Made by a program: the position numbers and the translations under genes | In this document: piece by piece, positions 6,311 through 13,296 of the stretch | How positions within the stretch are numbered: the first letter of the stretch is position 1 | How the letters are laid out: each line of letters opens with the position of its first letter | NCBI GenBank assembly: GCA_023459275.1 | Contig: JAEWVC010000076.1 | Coordinates: 1 to 14,822, forward strand | Direction of reading: 5' to 3' | Source of the DNA: Bacillota bacterium | Lineage (GTDB): Bacteria; Bacillota; Clostridia; Christensenellales; Aristaeellaceae | DNA: 14,822 bases | Notes under the pieces: generated by a model | What the model was told of the DNA's origin: nothing | What the model saw: the letters and a program-made list of their open reading frames with translations, nothing else | The model's database searches: none

Positions 6311-7951
6311 ATGCCGCGCCGTGCAAGAATCGTGCCCATCAACGAAAGCATTACCTTGATCGACGATGCGGGGGCTTCCACCTGCTACCTTGTCACCGGC
6401 GAAAAGCGGGCGCTGCTCATTGATACCGCCAACGGCCGGGAAAACCTGAAAAAGATCGTGAAAGGGCTTACCAGCCTGCCCGTGACCGTGGTGAATACCC
6501 ATGGGCACGGCGACCATGTGCTGGGCAACGTTTTTTTTGAGGAAGCATACCTGCACCCCAAGGACTGGGAGATCCACAACCAGAGCTTTGCCAATCCGTG
6601 GGTCAGTGAAAGGCTGTTGAAACGGGGCCGCAAGCCCTGCAAGCTGCTCCCCCTATCGGAAGACGCGGTGTTCGACCTGGGGGGCATCACCCTGGAGGTG
6701 GTCCCGGTCCCGGGCCACACCCCCGGCTGCGTAACGCTGCTGTGCCGCAAGCACCGCATCCTTTTTTCCGGGGACGCGGTGATCGGCCACCTGTGGATGC
6801 AGCTTGACCACTCCGAGCCCCTTTCGGTGCTCATCAGCTCCCTTCAAAACCTGCTTAATACCTATGGCGGCGCCTTTGATTACCTGCTCACCGGCCACAG
6901 CCAGGGCCTGGAGGACGCCATGCTGGCGGAGGAATTGTTAAAAGGCGCGCAGGATCTGTTGGAAGGCAAATATGAAAACGATGTTCCCTACCAATGGCAC
7001 CTGCGCACCGACCTGGCCCATCCGGTGAACGCGGAAGGCTCCCACAAGATCGTATACAACAAAACCACGCTGGATATCGAGCGGGGCGTGAAAGCCCCCT
7101 ATCCGCCCATCCGTCATCTCCCCAACAACCCGTCCCTTGCGGGCATGGCCTACGTGAAGGAGAACATCGTCTACTCCACAAAGGCGGGGCAGGACATCAC
7201 CTTGGCCATGGTCACCCCCTGGAAGCCCGAGGAGGTGGAAACGCCCCCCGCGCCTTTGCTGGTGTTTGTGCAGGGCAGCGGCTGGACCTTTCCCAACATT
7301 TATTACGAGCTGGGCCAGATGGCGAACTACGCGCAAAACGGCATCGCCGTGGCCATGGTCACCCACCGCAACAGCCTGGACGGCCACCCCTTCCCCGCTT
7401 ATCTGCAGGATGTGAAAACCGCCATCCGCTTCCTGCGCGCAAACGCGGCGGAATACCACATCGACAAAGACCGCGTGGGCATCTTTGGCACCTCCTCCGG
7501 GGGCAATACCGCGCTTTTGGTGGGGCTCACCGGGGATGACCCCGCCTACAAAACCAAGGAATACGCCAATGAGTCCGACGCGGTGAAGCTGGTGGTGGAG
7601 TGCTTCGGCCCCACGGACCTTATGCGCCTGCTGGGCGGCCGGATCCCGCCCAAGCCCCACGGCGCCGTCTTCAAGGCGCTGGCCGGCAAGCGGAATGCCA
7701 AGAAGGTCCTTCATGAAATGAGCCCGGTGAACCATGTGAAGGAAGGCGTGTCCTATCCGCCCTTCCTGCTGCTGAGCGGCAGCGCCGACCCTGTGGTGCC
7801 CCTGGACCAGATGGTTTTGATGTACCAAAAGCTTATCGACTGCGGCCAGGACGCCAGGGCCGTGTGCGTGGACGGCGCGCCCCACGAGGGCAGCTTCTGG
7901 AGCCGGGAGCTGCATGAGATCATCCTGTCGTTTTTGAAAGAAAAATTGTGA
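6311..7951 (+). CDS. Fusion: metallo-beta-lactamase-fold hydrolase + alpha/beta-hydrolase
   Basis: A 546-residue cytosolic protein (no signal peptide) joining two complete enzymes. Residues ~10-250 are a metallo-beta-lactamase fold with every metal ligand: THGHGDH (His64, His66, Asp68, His69), PGHTPG (His136), SGDAV (Asp155) and TGHSQG (His196), as in binuclear-zinc hydrolases of the glyoxalase II/lactonase type. Residues ~280-546 are an alpha/beta-hydrolase of the BD-FAE/Abhydrolase_3 kind: oxyanion segment VQGSGW (320-325, in place of the usual HGGGW), nucleophile elbow GTSSGG with Ser395, Asp493 in SGSADPVVP, and His525 in APHEGSF. The two parts may act in sequence on one ester or lactone substrate; this is inference. 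ATG start with GAGGGA about 7 bases before it. It is followed by a hairpin at 7980-8015. Both folds are secure; the substrate is unknown. Confidence 0.85.
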   Translation: MPRRARIVPINESITLIDDAGASTCYLVTGEKRALLIDTANGRENLKKIVKGLTSLPVTVVNTHGHGDHVLGNVFFEEAYLHPKDWEIHNQSFANPWVSERLLKRGRKPCKLLPLSEDAVFDLGGITLEVVPVPGHTPGCVTLLCRKHRILFSGDAVIGHLWMQLDHSEPLSVLISSLQNLLNTYGGAFDYLLTGHSQGLEDAMLAEELLKGAQDLLEGKYENDVPYQWHLRTDLAHPVNAEGSHKIVYNKTTLDIERGVKAPYPPIRHLPNNPSLAGMAYVKENIVYSTKAGQDITLAMVTPWKPEEVETPPAPLLVFVQGSGWTFPNIYYELGQMANYAQNGIAVAMVTHRNSLDGHPFPAYLQDVKTAIRFLRANAAEYHIDKDRVGIFGTSSGGNTALLVGLTGDDPAYKTKEYANESDAVKLVVECFGPTDLMRLLGGRIPPKPHGAVFKALAGKRNAKKVLHEMSPVNHVKEGVSYPPFLLLSGSADPVVPLDQMVLMYQKLIDCGQDARAVCVDGAPHEGSFWSRELHEIILSFLKEKL

Positions 7952-7979
7952 TTTTTGTATTGTGATGGAAGAATGATCC

Positions 7980-8020
7980 AGCCCCGGCCGTTGAATGATC
8001 AAAGACGCCGGGGCTTCTTT
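7980..8020 (+). terminator. Terminator after the fusion hydrolase
   Basis: A 9-bp stem pairs AGCCCCGGC (7980-7988) with GCCGGGGCT (8007-8015) across an 18-base loop; TCTTT follows. It begins 28 bases after the stop codon. The loop is long and the T-run short, so moderate efficiency is expected. Confidence 0.6.
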
Positions 8021-8025
8021 AAAGC

Positions 8026-8175
8026 CCTGCCAGGGGCTCCGCCCCTGGACCCCGCTCAAGGGATACATCCCTTGAGAATCCCTATCGTTCGTCGTAGGGG
8101 CGATTACCAATCGCCCGCCCTGCCGGGGGCGTCGCCCCTGGGCCCACCTTAAGGGATACCTCCCTCGAAAATTCT
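8026..8175. repeat. Two diverged copies of a ~57-bp hairpin repeat flanking a GTAGGG hairpin
   Basis: Copy A (about 8026-8082) holds two hairpins: CCAGGGGC/GCCCCTGG (8030-8048, loop TCC) and a 10-bp stem of 8055-8064 with 8067-8076. Copy B (about 8119-8175) follows the same order (CCTGCC, GGGGGC/GCCCCT, AAGGGATAC, CCCT) but has diverged and its second stem is broken. Between them lies the hairpin at 8098-8116. The block fills the gap between two plus-strand genes and has no coding potential. Confidence 0.6.
8094..8116. repeat. GTAGGGGCGATT hairpin
   Basis: A GTA prefix followed by a perfect 8-bp stem (8098-8105 with 8109-8116) and an ACC loop. It has the same form as the hairpin at 9902-9926: GTAGGG, then a stem whose inner bases differ. 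This suggests a family in which the stem covaries. Confidence 0.55.
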
Positions 8176-8196
8176 TATATAAAGAAAGGAATCACC

Positions 8197-9741
8197 ATGA
8201 AGCATTCTGCCCGTTTCCTGGTGTCCCTGTTTGCCTGCCTGTGCCTGCTACTGCCCCTGACCGCGCTTTCCGGGGAGGTAACCATCACGCCCCTTGACGA
8301 ATCCGGGTACAATACCTATTGGTATTACTTCCCCAACCCGGACATGTCCCTGCCCCTGCCCCTTGATTCCCAGCTTCAGGTGCTGCTGGATGACGCAAAC
8401 CAGCAGGCGCTGGGCATTGGCATTTCCGATTTCGAAAACACCTACTTTGCCTTTTTCGCGTTCAGGCATGAGGAACTCAAGGACAGTACTTTTATGGACA
8501 TGGGGGAGGAGGATATCCGCGGCGTGCTGGATATGATCTCCTCCGGCGGCGCTTCCCTTAGCTATGAGGCGGTGGACGGTTTGATCCCCGGCCAGCGGCT
8601 GCTTCGGGCGAAGGAAACATCCTATGGCATGTATTGCGAGCATCTGCTGGCCCTGAAGGGCGAATGGCTGCTGAACATGATGGCCGCCCGGCTGGACGGC
8701 GGCGGCGCCCTCTCCCCGGAGGACACCGCGGCCCAGGAAGCCATGCTGCTGGACGTTCTTTCCCCAATGGGCGTTGCCAAGCACTATCAAAGCTATACCC
8801 TGCCCGGCAGCCGGATCACGGTGGCCGCGCCGGATTCCATGTTCATGAACCTTTTCTCCGAATCCCCGGATTTCATCCACCTGGCCCTGTGCCCCAAGCG
8901 GCCCGGCACCCAGGTTTCCGCGGTGCAGCTTTTTGCCGTCCGGGACGCGGCCTATGAAAACCAAACCGTACTTACCCTGCCCGGGGATGTGAAGAACCGG
9001 GCGCTTACCCTGCCCACCTTCAACGAAGCCTTCGACGAAACCACCCTCACATTCATTCCGGACTTTGCCAACGGCATCCCGGCGCTCGCCTACGAAAGCG
9101 ACGGTTCCAGCACCCATTTGATGGCCCTCAAGGACGGCTGGGCGCTGTACGCAAGCGTGATGCCCTACGCGGACTTCCTTCATCCCGGTTTTGTGGACAG
9201 CCTCCAGCAGGCGGCCCTGCGCCAGCTCCTTACCGGGGAAACCCCGCTGCCGGACTATCTCCCCGGCGTGCCCGTAAGCCAGGAGGGAAGCATCCTGCAT
9301 TTCCCCCTTGTAACCCGCACGCTCACCATCCATGTCCCGGAGGGCTACGGCGTGGACATTACCAACGACAACGCCGATGGCCGCAGCGTATACCTGTACG
9401 CCCTGGACGGCTCCACGCGGTACTATTGCGTCCAAAGCATCGCCAACCCCATGATCACCGCGGATATGACGCTGACGGAAGCCTACTCCCAGGCCGAATT
9501 GCAGCAAATGTGCGACGGCATAGCACAGGGCGTGAACGATCTGGGCCTTACCGCGTCAAGCCGGATCGAAGAAGGCCCCCTTGGCCTTCCCGCCGTGCAT
9601 ACCACCACCGAAGAGCTCGCGGACGAGGAGTATTCCTGGAACATGGACTCCTATACTGTGTCCGTCTCCTTTATCTCCCATGAGGAGCCCATCACCCCGG
9701 AGGAATCCGCGCTGCTGAAGGAACTGGTCACGGAGGAATAG
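8197..9741 (+). CDS. Secreted protein of unknown function with about three internal repeats
   Basis: A 514-residue exported protein that I do not recognise. The ATG is preceded by AAAGGA at about 6 bases; the signal peptide spans ~1-26, with a Leu-rich core and a TALSG cleavage region. The mature part seems built from three related units of about 150-165 residues. The first two end alike, LLALKGEW (150-157) and LMALKDGW (308-315), each followed by a beta segment and a helix. Units 1 and 3 also share the closing pattern (L/I)(S/T)PE(D/E) then a Leu-rich helix (172-188 and 499-511). Units 2 and 3 open with a hydrophobic strand followed by VAAPDSM or IHVPEGY, as seen in PsbP/DcrB-like folds, but I would not assign that family from this alone. 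No enzymatic motif was found. It stands alone between the repeat block upstream and the palindromic terminator downstream. Confidence 0.75.
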   Translation: MKHSARFLVSLFACLCLLLPLTALSGEVTITPLDESGYNTYWYYFPNPDMSLPLPLDSQLQVLLDDANQQALGIGISDFENTYFAFFAFRHEELKDSTFMDMGEEDIRGVLDMISSGGASLSYEAVDGLIPGQRLLRAKETSYGMYCEHLLALKGEWLLNMMAARLDGGGALSPEDTAAQEAMLLDVLSPMGVAKHYQSYTLPGSRITVAAPDSMFMNLFSESPDFIHLALCPKRPGTQVSAVQLFAVRDAAYENQTVLTLPGDVKNRALTLPTFNEAFDETTLTFIPDFANGIPALAYESDGSSTHLMALKDGWALYASVMPYADFLHPGFVDSLQQAALRQLLTGETPLPDYLPGVPVSQEGSILHFPLVTRTLTIHVPEGYGVDITNDNADGRSVYLYALDGSTRYYCVQSIANPMITADMTLTEAYSQAELQQMCDGIAQGVNDLGLTASSRIEEGPLGLPAVHTTTEELADEEYSWNMDSYTVSVSFISHEEPITPEESALLKELVTEE

Positions 9742-9777
9742 CGGATGGGAAAGACGGGGGAAGGACGGGGAAAAATG

Positions 9778-9832
9778 GCGGGAAGGGACTTTTTGCAAAA
9801 AGTCCCTTCCCGCACCCATCCTCAAAAACTTC
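9778..9832 (+). terminator. Perfect 36-bp palindrome with box (copy 6)
   Basis: 9778-9813 is a perfect palindrome with an 18-base half: a GC-rich base, then ACTTTTTG, whose T-run sits at the hairpin tip. It starts 36 bases after the stop codon of the 514-residue protein and is followed by the box CAAAAACTTC (9823-9832). Read on the minus strand it keeps the box-then-hairpin order of copies 1 and 7. A 3'-end role is inferred. Confidence 0.65.
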
Positions 9833-9901
9833 TATTTCATTATAAAATGATAGGCTTGCCGATAAATGCCGGCTGCCATTACCTGAACCGCCATGGGGCC
9901 T

Positions 9902-9936
9902 GGTAGGGCGGGGGCTTGCCCCCGCCGCATATGCGG
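9902..9936. repeat. GTAGGG-type hairpin plus palindrome
   Basis: GGTAGGG leads into a perfect 9-bp stem with a TT tip (9907-9915 with 9918-9926), immediately joined to the 12-bp palindrome CCGCATATGCGG (9925-9936). It lies in the 256-base gap between two convergent genes (stops at 9741 and 9998). I see no gene in that gap. Confidence 0.5.
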
Positions 9937-9997
9937 GCGGCACGCATGCGGAAACACCCGCGTCCAGAACAGCTATCATAGCATGGAAAGGGTTTCC

Positions 9998-10360
9998 CTA
10001 TCCCCGCCCCTGCTCCACAAACTGCACCCTAACCCCGCTGGGGTCCTTTACGAAAAAGAAGCGCACCCCGGGGCCGGGGGCGAAGGGGCCTTCCACTTCC
10101 AGGCCCAGCGCCTGCACCGAGGCCATTTTTTCGTTAAGCGACGCTACCTCAAACCCGATGGACAAGTCCCGGCCATACTGCGCGGGCGTGCCCCCGGCTG
10201 CGCTGATCAGTTCGATCTGCGTTTCCCCCTCCCCCAGGAAGGCCATATCGCCCCCGTGGGCGGATAACCTTCTGTTAAGCGGAAGGCCCGCCACCTCCCG
10301 GTAGAATTTCAGCGAGGCCTCCATATCATTCACCCGCAGGGTGACCCAAAGGAATTTCAT
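9998..10360 (-). CDS. VOC-family protein (glyoxalase/bleomycin-resistance fold)
   Basis: A 120-residue protein of the vicinal-oxygen-chelate superfamily, the length of one two-module VOC domain. Family features: TLRVNDMEASLKFY at the start, IELIS (49-53), a mid-protein second module beginning near SIGFEVASLNEKM, and FFFVKDPSGVRVQFVE at the end. VOC proteins usually work as dimers with a metal held by four residues. Set against glyoxalase I, only Glu50 is kept; the other three ligand positions appear to be Trp5, Ser67 and Gln113. Glyoxalase I activity is therefore unlikely and a binding or resistance role is possible. The ATG has GGAAAGGAAGGG before it. It lies downstream of the amidase on the same strand, but a terminator-like hairpin ends only ~20 bases before this start, so read-through may be limited. 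Function unknown beyond the fold. Confidence 0.75.
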   Translation of the reverse strand: MKFLWVTLRVNDMEASLKFYREVAGLPLNRRLSAHGGDMAFLGEGETQIELISAAGGTPAQYGRDLSIGFEVASLNEKMASVQALGLEVEGPFAPGPGVRFFFVKDPSGVRVQFVEQGRG

Positions 10361-10377
10361 ACAAACCCTTCCTTTCC

Positions 10378-10405
10378 AAAAGACCGCCCGGCAAACGGGA
10401 CGGCC
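10378..10405 (-). terminator. Terminator-like hairpin just before the VOC gene
   Basis: On the minus strand GGCCG and CCCG pair with CGGG and CGGTC (10382-10405), with one bulged T and a short loop; TTTT follows directly. The RBS and ATG of the VOC gene come within ~20 bases. It would either end the amidase transcript or act as an attenuator for the VOC gene. Confidence 0.55.
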
Positions 10406-10433
10406 TGTTTCCGTTCAAAATTTCCAGGAGGTA

Positions 10434-10600
10434 TTGGAGGACCGAAGTCCTCCAATTGTAAATCGAAAATCAGCGGCATGTGCGGTGATTTTCGCTGGAA
10501 TTTCGAAGAAATTCCTACCTTGCCCGAGCAACCGGCCGCAAGACCGCAGGTCTTGCAGGGCAGCGGGGGAAAAGCTCGAAAAAGTGGCAACGCCACCTTT
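10434..10600 (-). repeat. Run of five short hairpins in the amidase 3' region
   Basis: In minus-strand order: 10580-10600 (9 bp with one G-U pair, GTT loop), 10538-10556 (8 bp, TGC loop), 10497-10515 (8 bp, TTC loop), 10464-10494 (9-bp stem CGAAAATCA/TGATTTTCG, 13-base loop) and 10434-10455 (9 bp closed by a cTTCGg tetraloop). The tetraloop is the very stable UUCG type only in the minus-strand RNA, which fits transcription from the amidase gene. No coding potential stands out. It could be a set of repeat units or a structured RNA; I do not recognise a known riboswitch. Confidence 0.6.
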
Positions 10601-10606
10601 TCGGCA

Positions 10607-11497
10607 TTAATAATTCCACTGGATGGGAGCGGCGTCCCTGGGAAATTCCATGATGCATCCTTTTTTGGGGTTCACCACCTGGCTGATGCGCAGGTTCCCC
10701 CGCAGCGACAGGAGCATGGCGGCCTCCGCTGCAGGCAGCGGCGAATGGGCCGTCAAAAACTTATGCATCTTCCGGGCGGCCTCCACGCTGCACACGTCCA
10801 GGGATTCGTGGGCGGCGGCGGTGATAAAGTGGGTATAGGTCACGATCATGGGGGTGGGGATGTAGGCGTCCGTTTTGATCACGTCCACCCGCACGGTCAC
10901 TTCCCCGGCGCATTCCAGCGCGCAGACGGCCGTTTCGCCGTCGCCCTGCACGGCGTGCAGATCGCCCATGGACAAAAGCGCGCCGGGCACGGCCACGGGC
11001 AGGTACACTTCGCTGCCCTCGTGAAGGTCGCGGATGTCCAGGTTGCCCCCGTGCTCCCCCGGTGTCAGGGTGGTAACGGCTTCCCCCGCCGGGCACACGC
11101 CCATCACGCCCACCATGGGCTTTAGGGGGATGCGGATCCCTTCGTCAAAGAGCGCGTACCCGTCCCGAAGGGAAAACCGGCGGCAGTGGCAGCCCGGCAC
11201 CTCATACACCCCGCTGCCCAGCCTGACGCACATGCTGGCGGGGCTAGTCAGTAAAATTTCCCGGACGGTCACCTTCAATACATCCCCCGGCTCCGCCCCC
11301 TCCACATACAGGGGGCCGCTTACCGGGTTGCAAAAGTCCATATCCATGGTCTCATACGCCTGGCCGTCTTCCGCCAGCTGCCCGTTGTAGCAGTCCTGGC
11401 AGAGAAAGCGCACGCTCTCCCCGGAGGACACCCGGGCTTCGGGCGCGTCCGCCTTGTCAAAGGTAAACCGCAATTGCTCCCTGCCGATGGTCTTCAT
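10607..11497 (-). CDS. Formamidase/acetamidase family amidase
   Basis: Predicted cytosolic amide hydrolase of the FmdA/AmdA family, which releases ammonia from small amides such as formamide or acetamide; the true substrate here is open. At 296 residues it is in the range of the shorter bacterial members. Family signatures: NPVSGPLYVEGAEPGD (57-72), EHGGNLDIRDL (148-158) and the strongly typical LSMGDLHAVQGDGE (175-188). The C-terminal part (HFITAAAHESLDVC and the helix after it) also fits. The ATG at 11497 is chosen because GGAGGT lies about 11 bases before it; a GTG at 11506 is only ~2 bases from that site. The gene is divergent from the GntP permease with a TATAAT promoter just upstream, and its 3' region carries a run of hairpins. 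The family is well supported; the substrate is not. Confidence 0.85.
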   Translation of the reverse strand: MKTIGREQLRFTFDKADAPEARVSSGESVRFLCQDCYNGQLAEDGQAYETMDMDFCNPVSGPLYVEGAEPGDVLKVTVREILLTSPASMCVRLGSGVYEVPGCHCRRFSLRDGYALFDEGIRIPLKPMVGVMGVCPAGEAVTTLTPGEHGGNLDIRDLHEGSEVYLPVAVPGALLSMGDLHAVQGDGETAVCALECAGEVTVRVDVIKTDAYIPTPMIVTYTHFITAAAHESLDVCSVEAARKMHKFLTAHSPLPAAEAAMLLSLRGNLRISQVVNPKKGCIMEFPRDAAPIQWNY

Positions 11498-11521
11498 CTT
11501 TTCCACGCACCTCCGGCCTTC

Positions 11522-11550
11522 ATTATAGCCGTTTTTTTAGCCCCGCGCAA
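11522..11550 (-). promoter_or_regulatory. Promoter of the amidase gene
   Basis: On the minus strand, TTGCGC (11545-11550), a 17-base spacer and a perfect TATAAT (11522-11527). The start would fall near 11515, giving a leader under 20 bases that is mostly the ribosome-binding site. Confidence 0.55.
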
Positions 11551-11643
11551 CGGCGGCCGCCGCGCGCCCGGGCGGCCTGCATCTTTCCTAAAAATGTTAT
11601 GATATTTTAATCTTTACCCTATCGTTTTTTGGGTTCGGATATG

Positions 11644-11649
11644 TATAAT
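11644..11649 (+). promoter_or_regulatory. -10 element upstream of the permease
   Basis: A perfect TATAAT preceded by ATG, 48 bases before the permease ATG. No good -35 hexamer is visible at 16-18 bases, so it may need an activator. I found no clear operator palindrome or catabolite-response site between the two divergent genes. Confidence 0.4.
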
Positions 11650-11696
11650 AGAAGGTAGCAACTGCGGGAATAAAAAAATGAATAGGGGGCTTTTTC

Positions 11697-13079
11697 ATGA
11701 CCGGCATCGGGCTGATTGTTGTCTTTGTCGTGGCCATTGTGGTGATGATCGTCGCCATCAGCAAGTTCAAGATCCATCCCTTTCTGTCCATTATGGGTAT
11801 CGCGCTCATTTTTGGACTCATTGCCGGCATTCCCCTGTACAAGTACACGGATGCCAGCGGCAACGCGGTTTCCGGCATCGCGGATGTGATAGGCGCCGGG
11901 TTCAGCGGAACCTTCTCCAGCATCGGCATCGTGATCATCTTCGGCGCGCTGGTGGGCACGCTGCTGGAGAAAACGGGCGCCGCGCTGAAGATGGCGGACA
12001 GCGTGGTGCGCCTGGTGGGGAGAAAGCACCCCGAGATGGCCATTGAGCTGATGGGCTGGATCGTATCCATCCCCGTGTTCTGCGACAGCGGCTTTGTGAT
12101 TCTGAACCCCATCCGCAAGGCCATGGTCAAGCGCACCGGCTCCAGCAGCGTGGCCATGACCGTGGCGCTTTCCATGGGCCTGTACATCAGCCACTGCTTC
12201 ATCCCGCCCACGCCCGGCCCCATTGCCGCGGCGGGCACCTTGGGCGTTGGCGACAGCCTGCTGCTGGTGATCGGCCTTGGCGTGCTGATCTCCATCCCGC
12301 CGCTGATCGCAAGCTACTTCTTTGCCAAGTTCATCGGCAAAAGGGTAAAATCCTCGGAGGACGGGGTGCAGGACCAGTCGGTCAAGACCTATGAGCAATT
12401 GGTGGCCGAGTATGGCAAGCTGCCCAACGGCTGGCTGGCCTTCGCCCCCATCATTGTCCCGATCCTTTTGATGGGCCTTGCCTCCGCACTGGCCATGGCC
12501 AAGCTGACGGTCCCCTTCTTCGCCTTCCTGGGCACCCCCATCATCGCCCTGGCCGTGGGCGCGGTGATTGCTATCATCAGCCTGTTCGCCGCGGACCGCG
12601 GCAAGGATTTCTATGAGCTGACCAACGAAACCCTCAAAACCGTGGGCCCCATCCTGTTCATCACCGCGGCGGGCGGCGTGCTGGGCAGGGTGATCGCTTC
12701 CAGCGACATCGTCAACTTCATCAAGGCGAACGCCCTCACCCTGCAAACCATCGGCCTCTTCTTCCCCTTCCTGCTGGCGGCCATCCTGAAATCCGCCCAG
12801 GGCTCCTCCACGGTGGCCATTACCACCACCGCGGGCATCGTTGCCCCGCTGCTGCCGGTGCTGGGCCTGTCCAGCCCCGCCCTGGCATCCCTCACGGTAA
12901 TCGCCATTGGCGCCGGCGCCATGACCGTGTCCCACGCCAACGACTCCTACTTCTGGGTCGTAACCAACTTTGGCGGCATGACCACCCAGGACGGGTACAA
13001 AACCCAGACCCTTGGCACGCTGGTGGTGGGCATCGCCTCCATCATCGGGGTGTTCGTCGTATCGCTGTTCCTGCATTGA
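11697..13079 (+). CDS. GntP-family permease (gluconate/organic acid:H+ symporter)
   Basis: A 460-residue inner-membrane transporter with about 12 hydrophobic segments, the usual length for GntP proteins, which import gluconate, glycerate, D-serine or related hydroxy acids with protons. Diagnostic stretches: IPVFCDSGF (125-133), HCFIPPTPGP (166-175), KSAQGSSTVA (365-374) and SHANDSYFW (412-420). A hydrophilic loop at ~214-245 divides the two halves. ATG start with AGGGGG 7 bases before it; a strong terminator follows within 15 bases of the stop, so it is monocistronic. No gluconate kinase or dehydrogenase is adjacent, so the substrate cannot be inferred from neighbours. The divergent amidase hints, weakly, at a hydroxy-acid or amide substrate. 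The family is very secure. Confidence 0.92.
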   Translation: MTGIGLIVVFVVAIVVMIVAISKFKIHPFLSIMGIALIFGLIAGIPLYKYTDASGNAVSGIADVIGAGFSGTFSSIGIVIIFGALVGTLLEKTGAALKMADSVVRLVGRKHPEMAIELMGWIVSIPVFCDSGFVILNPIRKAMVKRTGSSSVAMTVALSMGLYISHCFIPPTPGPIAAAGTLGVGDSLLLVIGLGVLISIPPLIASYFFAKFIGKRVKSSEDGVQDQSVKTYEQLVAEYGKLPNGWLAFAPIIVPILLMGLASALAMAKLTVPFFAFLGTPIIALAVGAVIAIISLFAADRGKDFYELTNETLKTVGPILFITAAGGVLGRVIASSDIVNFIKANALTLQTIGLFFPFLLAAILKSAQGSSTVAITTTAGIVAPLLPVLGLSSPALASLTVIAIGAGAMTVSHANDSYFWVVTNFGGMTTQDGYKTQTLGTLVVGIASIIGVFVVSLFLH

Positions 13080-13091
13080 CCCGGCATGCCT

Positions 13092-13127
13092 GGGGGGCGC
13101 CCGCGATGGCGCCTCCCCCTTTTTTTT
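13092..13127 (+). terminator. Strong intrinsic terminator of the permease gene
   Basis: A 10-bp stem of GGGGGGCGCC (13092-13101) with 13108-13117 (one G-T pair), a 6-base loop, then CC and eight Ts (13120-13127). This is the clearest intrinsic terminator in the window. Confidence 0.9.
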
Positions 13128-13225
13128 GTTTAAATCGGCAATCGCAAAAGAGACAAGGGCCATCGAGAAAAATGGCGGGATCGTGAATCTGCCTTTTCTT
13201 TCGGTTCCGCTTATCTTACTATAGC

Positions 13226-13255
13226 GGTCTGCGCAAGAATGCAGGCCAGATTTTT
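13226..13255 (+). terminator. Second terminator-like hairpin at the AT-rich boundary
   Basis: GGTCTGC (13226-13232) pairs with GCAGGCC (13241-13247), one G-T pair, 8-base loop, followed by AGATTTTT. It lies ahead of the promoter candidate for the macro-TIR gene and may insulate that gene from upstream transcription. Confidence 0.45.
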
Positions 13256-13287
13256 CTTCCGTGAAGCTGTCTTTTGCTGTCGAAATA

Positions 13288-13296
13288 TGGTAATAT
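13288..13296 (+). promoter_or_regulatory. Possible extended -10 promoter of the macro-TIR gene
   Basis: TGGTAATAT fits an extended -10 (TGn then TAATAT); no clear -35 is present. Transcription from ~13303 would give a leader of about 155 bases. Within it an 8-bp long-range pairing is possible: TCTGCGGA (13355-13362) with TCCGCAGA (13428-13435), just before the Shine-Dalgarno site. Confidence 0.35.

Noticed and set aside
6938..8110. 390-residue minus-strand open frame
   Set aside because: Antisense to the alpha/beta-hydrolase half and running into the repeat block; no plausible start signal or domain.
8026..8175. CRISPR array
   Set aside because: Only two diverged copies with internal hairpins and no uniform spacers; no cas genes.
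8248..9507. 419-residue minus-strand open frame
   Set aside because: Antisense to the 514-residue secreted protein, which has a ribosome-binding site, signal peptide and internal repeats; the antisense frame has none.
10434..10600. Known riboswitch
   Set aside because: The stems are separate simple hairpins; I could not match a conserved aptamer core.
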